Of a DNA stretch of 39,425 nt, positions 25,261 to 33,136 are shown in pieces. The notes under the pieces are model-generated. The model made no database searches, was not told the DNA's origin, and saw only the letters and a program-made list of their open reading frames with translations. Source of the DNA: Flavobacteriales bacterium (GTDB taxonomy: Bacteria > Bacteroidota > Bacteroidia > Flavobacteriales_D > Crocinitomicaceae); NCBI GenBank assembly GCA_947500755.1, contig CANMTO010000019.1, positions 1 through 39,425 on the forward strand. Direction: 5' to 3'. Numbering within the stretch: the stretch's first letter is position 1; the number at the start of each line of letters is the position of its first letter. A program made the translations under genes and the position numbers.

Positions 25261-26835
25261 ATGAAGAGAATATTCAGCATTTTAACCCTATGGGCTCTTA
25301 CTAGTTTCCTTGGTTTTGCTCAACCAAAAGAGGAAATCAATTGGTATTTAAAAAGTCCTAAAAAAGATAAAGTATACGGAACCGCGGCCAATGAGGCTTA
25401 TAATATTCTTACTGGAAAAAAGTCAGTACCTGTTATTGTAGCGGTAATCGATAGTGGGGTTGAAACCGACCATGAAGACTTAAAGGATGTGATTTGGGTC
25501 AACGAAGATGAAATCCCAGGAAATGGAAAGGATGATGACAATAATGGCTACGTGGATGATGTAAATGGATGGTCTTTCCTTGGTGGAGCGAGTGAGGATA
25601 TTGAAGATGAAGCCAGCGAATTGAAACGCTTGGTATTCCTGGATCGCAAATATTTTGGTGACAAACGCACGGACGAAATTCCTGCTTCTGACAAGGAACG
25701 TTTTGAGACGTATCAAATCCAAAAGAAGAAATATGAAGAGGAGCTTGCTAACAATGTGGCCACTTATCAAAACATTAAAATGCTTGCAGATTATATCCAG
25801 CATGTTAAAGATGCTTCAAATGGCGTGTTTTCGAAAGAGACAAACGCTAAATATGTACCTCAGAACGAGCAAGAAAAGAAAATTCAAAGCCGAAGTAAAT
25901 TGTTTTTTATTGCCTTGACCCCAGAGCAGTTGGACCATGAAATTACGGGTGCTTTGAGCTCATTCGAAGGCCAGGTGAAGATGGCAGCTATTGATGCGGA
26001 TAGTGTTAGAGCTGCAGTGGTTGGCGACGATCCCAATAATTTGTCTCAGCGCATTTATGGTTGCAACCGCTATGAAGGGCCCGACGCCATGCACGGAACA
26101 CACGTGTCTGGAATCATCGCCGGAATCCGCGGAAATGGAATCGGAATCGACGGAGTTTCTAATAATGCCAGAATCATGGTGCTTCGAGCTGTACCGAACG
26201 GAGATGAGCGTGATAAGGATGTAGCCAATGCGATTCGTTACGCCGTTGACAATGGAGCCAAAGTGATTAATATGTCTTTCGGAAAATACTATGTTCTTCA
26301 CAAGGAATATGTAGATGAGGCTGTTAAGTATGCCATGGATCATGATGTATTGTTGATTCATGCGGCAGGAAACGATGCAAAAAATAAAGATGTGGAGGAT
26401 TCATATCCCACACGCATAGCTAAATCAGGAACTACCTTCCCGAATTGGATTGACGTGGGGGCTTCTAGTGCATCTCGTAAGCCTAAAAAAATCCTTGCGA
26501 ATTTTTCTAATTATGGAGCAACAACCGTCGACTTTTTTGCCCCAGGAGTAGATATTTACTCAACGGTTCCGGATGGAAAATATGAAGATGCTTCAGGTAC
26601 ATCAATGGCTTGTCCTGCAACGGCGGGTGTTGCCGCTTTAATTCGAAGTTATTTCCCTACCTTAACCGCTGTTCAAGTAAAAGAGGTGTTGATGAAAACA
26701 ACAACGCCATACAAAAAGAAGGTTTTAGTTCCTGGAACTAAAAACAAGCTTAAAATGAATCAAGTGTGTATTTCCGGAGGTTTTGTAAATGCAGCCAATG
26801 CCGTGAATTATATCTTGAATATGACAGGAAACTAA
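25261..26835 (+). CDS. Secreted subtilisin-like (S8) serine protease with long insert
   Basis: A 524-residue protein with signal peptide MKRIFSILTLWALTSFLGFA. The catalytic triad is intact: Asp64 in VAVIDSGVETDHEDL, His278 in AMHGTHVSGIIAG and Ser448 in SGTSMACPATAGVAAL, with the oxyanion Asn in LLIHAAGNDAKN. Between Asp64 and His278 are 214 residues, several times the usual 30-50; most of the extra (about 110-265) is charged and predicted helical. A DDDNNGYVDDVNGW loop near 91-104 looks calcium-binding. No T9SS sorting domain or lipobox is visible, so it is probably periplasmic. The substrate is unknown. The gene is divergent from trxB and its end overlaps comEC by 4 bases. Confidence 0.88.
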   Translation: MKRIFSILTLWALTSFLGFAQPKEEINWYLKSPKKDKVYGTAANEAYNILTGKKSVPVIVAVIDSGVETDHEDLKDVIWVNEDEIPGNGKDDDNNGYVDDVNGWSFLGGASEDIEDEASELKRLVFLDRKYFGDKRTDEIPASDKERFETYQIQKKKYEEELANNVATYQNIKMLADYIQHVKDASNGVFSKETNAKYVPQNEQEKKIQSRSKLFFIALTPEQLDHEITGALSSFEGQVKMAAIDADSVRAAVVGDDPNNLSQRIYGCNRYEGPDAMHGTHVSGIIAGIRGNGIGIDGVSNNARIMVLRAVPNGDERDKDVANAIRYAVDNGAKVINMSFGKYYVLHKEYVDEAVKYAMDHDVLLIHAAGNDAKNKDVEDSYPTRIAKSGTTFPNWIDVGASSASRKPKKILANFSNYGATTVDFFAPGVDIYSTVPDGKYEDASGTSMACPATAGVAALIRSYFPTLTAVQVKEVLMKTTTPYKKKVLVPGTKNKLKMNQVCISGGFVNAANAVNYILNMTGN

Positions 26836-28715
26836 ATCGAGAGTTTTATTGCCGCTCGTATGGGCTTGGTTTTTTGATCGAGAGTTAGCAATACCCATTC
26901 TTGCGTTGGTTTTCGTACAAGTGAATATATTTTTCTTCCGCGTATCGCAATAGCCTTGTGCCTAAAGGTGATGGAAACACCCTTAATGCGAACCTTAGCC
27001 TGCTCAGCTACGTTGTGAATATGCGACGTGCTGCATGGGTATATTTTCTGATAGTCCTCGAATAAGCGGTCCAACATTTTTCGTGAATTTTTGGGTCCAG
27101 AAAACATCATTACATGTGTTTTTTCTTTGTAAATCAGCACGGGAGAATTCGAATTTAAAATCATTAAATGGGTTTCCATTTGATTGTTGTGTCGAATACC
27201 ACTCAATCCAACGATAAGACCTAATCCCAATGCATATTTAGTCCACAAAGGTGCGTAACTGTGCAGTATCCAAAAGAGTCCAAGAATTACCATCACGAGT
27301 TGTCCGGTTGAAAGTGAAAATCCACCCTCCACGGCTCCCGGTATTTGAGCGATGATGCCTATAAATTGATTCATGATGGTGAGTGAAATACTGAATATTT
27401 TACCGATCAAGCTTCCAAGTATAGGAATCCATCCAAGCAGTAAAAATCCAAAACCTAGATACATCGAAACGCCTGAAAGCACAACAATACCCAAGTTGGC
27501 AATAAGAAAATAGTTGGGGAACGTATGGAAATAATATAAAATCAACGGCACTGTAAAAAGTTGTGCAGCTATGGCCACCGTGGTGTGTTCCCAAATCCCC
27601 TTTAGTATTTTATGAGGAGGTGACCAAAGAGAATAAATACGTTTTTTATAGTTTTGGATTCCAAATACAGCACAGAAGGAAAGTTGAAAACCGATGTCGT
27701 AAATGCAACTAGGGTCAAATAAATACATAAAATAAGCGCACCAAAACAACAGGTAATTCGGATGGGCCGAACGTTGCAGCAGTAATCCGATGTGAATGAG
27801 TGAAAACATGGTAACAGAACGCAACACCGAAGCAGAAAATCCCGTTAGCCACGCATAACACCACAAGATTATGAGGATGAATAGGATTGCCCAATTTCGC
27901 GAAATAAACCGTGGGAATAATCCAATACTAAACAACAGTAATTCAGCAAATAAGGCAACATGCATGCCCGAAACCGCCAAGACGTGAATCGCACCAGTTG
28001 CCGCAAAGGATTCTTTGTTTTTTTGACTCACCTCTGCTGTGTTACCCAGCAGTAAGGCTTTCGCTAATCCAAGTTCAGATCCGCTCAAGTGACGTTCAAA
28101 AGACTGATTAAACCACGTTCGCAAGGCATGAATCCAGGAGTCCCAACGTTCGGCGTGGCCTATTTTAATGTAATTCTGATTAATAAAACTTTGCTGATGA
28201 ATTCCTTTTGTCATATAGTAGTTTTTCATATCAAAACTCCCGGGATTACCTGAGTTTTTTATAGCGCTAGCAGGCGCTAGGGTATATATGAAATCACCAC
28301 GCTGTAAGGGTTTTTTAGGGTCAATTAAACATAAGGTTTTTTCGCGAGTAGGATGTAAGCTTCCGCGCTTAAGTTCATGGATTTGTCCAACTGCCTGCAC
28401 AAAGGTGCTACGGGAAGCTTTTATTTCAAGGATTTGATAGACAAGCCCTTCCTTGCACGATGTTGGCGAGTTTATTTCCCTAGTACCCATACCCAAAAGG
28501 GTGTGAAACGCAACTATGGGTAATAGCACAAGAAAACTGCGATGATGATTATTAAATCTCAGAATTAGCGCAACTAACCCCAAGGAAAGAAACGCTTGAA
28601 TATGCCATGGGATTTCAGTTTTCGAGATGAGTTCATGCCCAACCACACATGCAGCAAAAAGTAGGGGCGTAAGTGATTCAGGACCAATCGTATTTGGAAG
28701 CAGGATTTTTTTCAA
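26832..28715 (-). CDS. comEC: ComEC/Rec2-family DNA uptake channel protein
   Basis: The 627-residue membrane protein has an N-terminal soluble domain of the DUF4131 kind (about 60-185, including PGSFDMKNYYMTKGIHQQ). The competence domain follows, marked by LSGSELGLAKALLLGNTAEV and TGAIHVLAVSGMHVALFAEL, the latter being the best-known signature of ComEC, and about ten hydrophobic helices. ComEC carries single-stranded DNA across the inner membrane in transformation. The C-terminal ~115 residues after the last helix are too short for the metallo-beta-lactamase nuclease domain found in many ComEC proteins, and I see no His-x-His-x-Asp-His motif. The gene follows recQ by 10 bases and is probably co-transcribed. 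Confidence 0.88.
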   Translation of the reverse strand: MKKILLPNTIGPESLTPLLFAACVVGHELISKTEIPWHIQAFLSLGLVALILRFNNHHRSFLVLLPIVAFHTLLGMGTREINSPTSCKEGLVYQILEIKASRSTFVQAVGQIHELKRGSLHPTREKTLCLIDPKKPLQRGDFIYTLAPASAIKNSGNPGSFDMKNYYMTKGIHQQSFINQNYIKIGHAERWDSWIHALRTWFNQSFERHLSGSELGLAKALLLGNTAEVSQKNKESFAATGAIHVLAVSGMHVALFAELLLFSIGLFPRFISRNWAILFILIILWCYAWLTGFSASVLRSVTMFSLIHIGLLLQRSAHPNYLLFWCAYFMYLFDPSCIYDIGFQLSFCAVFGIQNYKKRIYSLWSPPHKILKGIWEHTTVAIAAQLFTVPLILYYFHTFPNYFLIANLGIVVLSGVSMYLGFGFLLLGWIPILGSLIGKIFSISLTIMNQFIGIIAQIPGAVEGGFSLSTGQLVMVILGLFWILHSYAPLWTKYALGLGLIVGLSGIRHNNQMETHLMILNSNSPVLIYKEKTHVMMFSGPKNSRKMLDRLFEDYQKIYPCSTSHIHNVAEQAKVRIKGVSITFRHKAIAIRGRKIYSLVRKPTQEWVLLTLDQKTKPIRAAIKLSI

Positions 28716-28725
28716 TAGAAGGGAT

Positions 28726-30600
28726 TTAACGGTAAAATTTCCCGTCGATAAGTTGAATTTTTTGGGTTAGTTGCATGTCTCTAATCACGCGTTTTAAGGC
28801 CTCTTTGGGTAATGGAATCCGCTCTATTAACTCCAGATAACCAAGGGGAATATTTAAGGCTTCAAGAATAAAGGTTTCAGTTTGTTCAATGGGTAAGTTT
28901 GCCTTTTGACAATTATCACACGTACCGCAAGGTTCAGTTTTTTGACCGAAATACGCCAAAATGTGCTGTGAACGACAATCTGTAGCGCTTAAAAAGGACA
29001 ATACGGATTCTAATTTTTCTTTGGCCAGGGATTTTCGCTGGGTAAAGGCTTCATAGGATAATTGAAAATAGTCATCGGGTCTTCGTTCATTCAGAAACAG
29101 GAGGGTGGGTAAATGAATCGCAGGAGTGTATTCAATAATTCCATTTGCGTTTAGAAAAGTGAGGTATTCCTCTAATTGAGGTTCACTTATTTTCAATGCG
29201 GAGGAAACTTTACTAGGGTTGAATCCTGTTCCCAACACATCTTCTCCTACGGTTATTTGTTCTATAAATTGAATGATCGGATGGATTACAGGGTGTTTGA
29301 TCTGAAAATTGTAGAGGTCTAAGCCATGCGCTAATAGGCGCACTTTTGGGGAGTGAAAGGTAGATTCATTAAAGTGTAATTCTTGATTGAGTTCAAGGAT
29401 TTTAATGATGTTGTAGAGCTGAATATAGCTCATGGAAAGTTCTTTTGCAAGTAGGTTTAAATCCGTTGGATACGTTTCGTTTTTTCCCGAACCGGTGGCT
29501 ATTCTTAAATAACTTAATAGGTGTAGATACACCTTTTTAATGAGGCTGATTTCCGGGAACTTTATGATAAACGCCTGCTCGAACGAAGCCTCTTCGCTTC
29601 CGTCTATAAACACGATGGATCGTGCTTGTAAGCCATCTCGTCCTCCCCGTCCAGCTTCTTGAACATAGGATTCCAGGTTATCGGGGAAATCGTGGTGCAA
29701 GACATAGCGTACATTTGGTTTGTCGATACCCATTCCAAACGCATTGGTTGCAATCATCACAGGACTATCTCCAGACATCCATCGGGCTAATGAATCTCTT
29801 CGGTCTGCCGGGCTCATGCCCCCATGATACATACTTGACTTGAGTTTATTAGACATAAATACCTTTGCTAACTCTTTGACTGCTTTTCGGGTTGAACAAT
29901 ACACGATTCCGGTCATATGCATTTTCCCATTGCAATACGCAATGATGCTTCCCAGTTTATTCGGTGTGCTGATTACTTCATAACTCAAATTTTCTCGATA
30001 AAAGCTCACTTCATGAATAAATGGATCGTTCAATTGAAGGGATTCTACGATGTCCTCTTTTACGCGTTGCGTAGCAGTTGCCGTGAGTGCAATCATGGGA
30101 ATATTCGGGTTTTCCTCACGCAACACACGAATGTTCAAATAGGAGGGACGAAAGTCATGACCCCACTCTGAAATACAATGCGCTTCATCAATAACGATTA
30201 ACTGTATTGGCATCTGCTTATAGCGTTCACGAAATAAACTCGTTTGTATTCGTTCTGGAGATAAGTAAAGAAAGTCATAAGCGCCAAGGGCAGCGTTGTT
30301 TAACAGGATGTCTATTTCCCGATATCCCATGGCACTCGTTACTGCACAGGCTTTTATGCCCTTTGATTTTAGCGATTTTACTTGGTCGTCCATCAAGGCA
30401 ATGAGTGGTGAAACAACTAAGGTAAGTCCTCCCTTGGATAATCCAGGAACTTGAAAACAAATAGACTTTCCACCTCCTGTTGGAAGCAGGGCAAGAACGT
30501 CCTTGTTGTTAAGTACCGCATCAATAATTGGTTTTTGTGTAGGGCGAAAATCGCTGAATCCCCAATAGGTTGACAGAATGTCTTTTGGATTTTTCGACAT
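28726..30600 (-). CDS. recQ: RecQ-family ATP-dependent 3'-5' DNA helicase
   Basis: A 624-residue superfamily 2 helicase. Walker A is LLPTGGGKSICFQVP (~39-53) and Walker B is VIDEAHCISEWGHDFRPSY. The second helicase domain has MIATNAFGMGIDKPNVRYVL and SYVQEAGRGGRDG, the RecQ motifs V and VI. The zinc-binding module is CRSQHILAYFG followed by CGTCDNC near residue 560. A partial winged-helix region follows the helicase core, but there is no HRDC domain, so it is a short RecQ. RecQ unwinds recombination intermediates and stalled forks. It lies 10 bases upstream of comEC and diverges from ilvE. Confidence 0.93.
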   Translation of the reverse strand: MSKNPKDILSTYWGFSDFRPTQKPIIDAVLNNKDVLALLPTGGGKSICFQVPGLSKGGLTLVVSPLIALMDDQVKSLKSKGIKACAVTSAMGYREIDILLNNAALGAYDFLYLSPERIQTSLFRERYKQMPIQLIVIDEAHCISEWGHDFRPSYLNIRVLREENPNIPMIALTATATQRVKEDIVESLQLNDPFIHEVSFYRENLSYEVISTPNKLGSIIAYCNGKMHMTGIVYCSTRKAVKELAKVFMSNKLKSSMYHGGMSPADRRDSLARWMSGDSPVMIATNAFGMGIDKPNVRYVLHHDFPDNLESYVQEAGRGGRDGLQARSIVFIDGSEEASFEQAFIIKFPEISLIKKVYLHLLSYLRIATGSGKNETYPTDLNLLAKELSMSYIQLYNIIKILELNQELHFNESTFHSPKVRLLAHGLDLYNFQIKHPVIHPIIQFIEQITVGEDVLGTGFNPSKVSSALKISEPQLEEYLTFLNANGIIEYTPAIHLPTLLFLNERRPDDYFQLSYEAFTQRKSLAKEKLESVLSFLSATDCRSQHILAYFGQKTEPCGTCDNCQKANLPIEQTETFILEALNIPLGYLELIERIPLPKEALKRVIRDMQLTQKIQLIDGKFYR

Positions 30601-30654
30601 GAATTAGATTACGAGTAAAAGTAACATTTATTACTTTGCTTCGGGTTAAATTAG

Positions 30655-30685
30655 TTGTTAGCGATGCAATTTAGGCGTATATTCG
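30655..30685 (+). promoter_or_regulatory. Promoter of ilvE
   Basis: TTG (30655-30657), 20-base spacer, TATATTCG (30678-30685), which differs from TAnnTTTG by one base. The ATG at 30703 is about 11 bases past the expected RNA start, in line with the short leaders seen elsewhere in the window. Confidence 0.55.
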
Positions 30686-30702
30686 CGTACAATTTTTAAA
30701 GA

Positions 30703-31773
30703 ATGGCAACATCTGAATTTACCATATCCGTAGAGCAGTGTACGGTTTCAGGATGGAATAGTGTGGATTGGGATAACCTTCCATTTGGAAGAGTGTTTAC
30801 GGACCACATGTTTCTCATGGAGTACGCGGATGGTGAATGGCACGATCCTAAAATCATACCGTTTCAAGATATTCCTATGCATCCAGCAATGTCAGCGATT
30901 CATTATGGACAGAGCATTTTTGAAGGACTTAAGGCGTATAAGCATGAACAAGGGGGGCTTTCTATTTTTCGTCCGAACATGAACGCCAAGCGATTTAATG
31001 AATCAGCAAGACGCATGTGCATGCCTGAAGTGCCGGAGGAGTTATTTTTGGAATCCGTTCGAAAAATAGTGGAAATTGATTCCCAATGGGTGCCAAATAA
31101 GCCAGGATTCTCCCTGTATATCCGTCCGTTTATGTTCGCAACCGATGCTTGGATAGGCATAAAACCTTCGGAAACGTACAAGTTCATTATTTTACTTTCT
31201 CCGGTTGGAAACTATTATTCAGAGCCCGTTCGTGTTAAGATAGAACCTTTCTATACCCGTGCTGCTGAAGGTGGGGCAGGAAGAGCAAAAGCGGCAGGAA
31301 ATTATGGGGCAAGTTTATATCCTGCAAAGCAGGCGCAAGATCAGAATTTTCATCAACTCGTATGGACAGATGCTAAAGAACATAAGTACATTGAAGAGTC
31401 CGGTACAATGAATATCATGTTTTTAATCAATGATGTTTTAATTACGCCGTCTGAAGACCAAGATACTATTCTTCGAGGTGTCACTAAGCGTTCGATCATT
31501 GAACTCGCATTGTCCTGGGGTGTCGTAGTAGAGGAGCGAAAGGTGACCGTTGAAGAGGTTGTTGAGGCCTTTCGAAATGGAACCCTGCAAGATGCATTTG
31601 GTGCAGGTACCGCTGCTACCTTAGCGCAAATTGATGTAATTGGATATTACGATGAAGTCTTTAAGTTACCTTCTATGGAGACTCGATCCCTATCTAATCG
31701 TATTAAAAGTCACATGGATGCATTAAAAATCGGTAAAGTTGAGGATACCTTCGGGTGGAATTTCATCGTATAA
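30703..31773 (+). CDS. ilvE: Branched-chain amino acid aminotransferase
   Basis: A 356-residue class IV PLP aminotransferase that swaps amino groups between leucine, isoleucine or valine and 2-oxoglutarate in the cytoplasm. MSAIHYGQSIFEGLKAYKHE near 63-82 is the usual substrate-loop segment. The PLP lysine is Lys196 in GGAGRAKAAGNYGASLYPAK. Residues 236-248 (ESGTMNIMFLIND) and the C-terminal EAFGAGTAA-like stretch (DAFGAGTAATLAQI) bind the cofactor phosphate. The eukaryotic-like long form fits Bacteroidota. It is expressed from the promoter at 30655-30685, and the next gene begins 46 bases downstream. Confidence 0.95.
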   Translation: MATSEFTISVEQCTVSGWNSVDWDNLPFGRVFTDHMFLMEYADGEWHDPKIIPFQDIPMHPAMSAIHYGQSIFEGLKAYKHEQGGLSIFRPNMNAKRFNESARRMCMPEVPEELFLESVRKIVEIDSQWVPNKPGFSLYIRPFMFATDAWIGIKPSETYKFIILLSPVGNYYSEPVRVKIEPFYTRAAEGGAGRAKAAGNYGASLYPAKQAQDQNFHQLVWTDAKEHKYIEESGTMNIMFLINDVLITPSEDQDTILRGVTKRSIIELALSWGVVVEERKVTVEEVVEAFRNGTLQDAFGAGTAATLAQIDVIGYYDEVFKLPSMETRSLSNRIKSHMDALKIGKVEDTFGWNFIV

Positions 31774-31778
31774 AGTTT

Positions 31779-31786
31779 TATTTTTG
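31779..31786 (+). promoter_or_regulatory. Possible -7 element for the gene at 31820
   Basis: TATTTTTG is an exact TAnnTTTG match about 34 bases before the TTG start at 31820, but no TTG lies at the -33 distance. Read-through from ilvE is an equally good explanation for expression of the next gene. Confidence 0.3.
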
Positions 31787-31819
31787 GTGGTTTGGCGTTA
31801 GTTCAATTAAACTAGCTTC

Positions 31820-33136
31820 TTGAAATTTATCTCCTTTTTATTATTATGGTTTGCTGTCAATGTCCTCACTGCACAGCACCATATTACGATTACTTGTCTT
31901 GATAGAAATTCGTTGGAACCTGTAGCGAATGTAAGCTTAAGTATTTCTATGGGTGATTCAATGCAAATTAAACGCACCAATTATACTGGATTTTCCCATT
32001 TCACATGGAGCGATTTTTCGGAAACCTTTTACGTCAGTTCAGAACATCCGATGTATGAGCCCGCAAGTTATCGACAAGCAGTGCTTCGGGGTGCCGAGGA
32101 TACGATTAATATCAAGTTGATTTTAAAGCCAATAAAAAGGCAATCTATGAATCAGGTGGTGATCAAGGCACCGGGTATTCCGGATACGGTTTTTAAATCC
32201 ACAGAATTTCATGTGGCAGACTTTGAGCTAACAGAGAATGGCGACTATTTATTGCTTGTCTATCCAAAGCGTTCAGGGCATAAAAATGCTATTTTATGGT
32301 ATGATGGGAATAGGATAAAAGATAGTATTTCAGTGCAAGGAATCGGAATAAATTTGATTAAAGACTACCGGGATAATATCCATGTAGTATGCCAAGAAGA
32401 GGTGTTTCATGTTGCTGTTCAAGGCGATTCGCTCAGCCTTTACAACATTCCCAAGGAATATTTTATTGACTATATTTTACCCATCGTAGATACAACTACT
32501 AGTAAATTGTTTTTTTCTAACTTCAATGATTACTATCCTGCGTTCGATTATTTTAGCTTAGATCGCATTGATTCTTCGTATCGTAAACTCATTCATGTGG
32601 AAGACCCCTTGATGATGGAGTTATATCGATCCGAGTATAAGTGGGTGGATGTTCGAACGCGTTTATGGGCTAAACAAAAAGAAATAGAAACGGGAGTAGA
32701 TGCCCAAATATGGGTTGGTGCCACTTATTTTACGCAATCGATTTATTATAAGGTTCCCTTCGCTCCCTTATTTAAGGTTCACGACAGTATTTATGTCTTA
32801 AATTTTCAAACTGACCTTATATCTGTATATGACGCCTTTGGGAAAGAGCTGCGTTCCGTACCCTTGTTGTTCCATTATCATAAGGATAAAACAGGTTGGA
32901 AACGCGTCATATTAAAGGACAATGCAACTCAATCCCTGTATGCTGTTTTTGAAAAGGACGGGATAAGCTACCTTGGAAAGATTGATTTGCGAACGGGGAT
33001 TATTCAATCTAAGCATCGTATTTATCATAAATATGTGGAGAAAATACGTGTTCATAATGGGAACGCGTACTACATATATCGTCCGTTTGAATCGATTCAA
33101 AAACGTTTTTTGTACCAGGAAAAATTACTTGATTAA
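31820..33136 (+). CDS. Secreted protein of unknown function: regulatory-like beta domain plus possible propeller
   Basis: The start is TTG; an in-frame stop lies only three codons upstream and there is no ATG before the signal peptide (MKFISFLLLWFAVNVLTAQ), so the TTG is well supported. Residues ~20-100 look like a carboxypeptidase-regulatory/CarboxypepD_reg-like beta domain (ITITCLDRNSLEPVANVSLS, and INIKLILKPIKRQ just after). The remaining ~320 residues have short repeated beta segments such as DYLLLVYPKRSGHKNAILWY and NATQSLYAVFEKDGISYLGK, which suggests a beta-propeller, but I cannot assign a family. No sorting domain or lipobox is seen. The last 12 bases overlap the convergent adhesin gene. 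The length is 438 residues. Confidence 0.65.
   Translation: MKFISFLLLWFAVNVLTAQHHITITCLDRNSLEPVANVSLSISMGDSMQIKRTNYTGFSHFTWSDFSETFYVSSEHPMYEPASYRQAVLRGAEDTINIKLILKPIKRQSMNQVVIKAPGIPDTVFKSTEFHVADFELTENGDYLLLVYPKRSGHKNAILWYDGNRIKDSISVQGIGINLIKDYRDNIHVVCQEEVFHVAVQGDSLSLYNIPKEYFIDYILPIVDTTTSKLFFSNFNDYYPAFDYFSLDRIDSSYRKLIHVEDPLMMELYRSEYKWVDVRTRLWAKQKEIETGVDAQIWVGATYFTQSIYYKVPFAPLFKVHDSIYVLNFQTDLISVYDAFGKELRSVPLLFHYHKDKTGWKRVILKDNATQSLYAVFEKDGISYLGKIDLRTGIIQSKHRIYHKYVEKIRVHNGNAYYIYRPFESIQKRFLYQEKLLD

Noticed and set aside
25480-26361. Minus-strand open frames of 107 and 133 codons within the subtilase
   Set aside because: They are antisense to conserved catalytic regions (Asp and His motifs) and resemble nothing recognisable.
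26836-26886. Ten-base direct repeat ATCGAGAGTT at 26836 and 26877
   Set aside because: Both copies lie at the 3' end of comEC or its edge, with no inverted repeats or transposase nearby; most likely chance.
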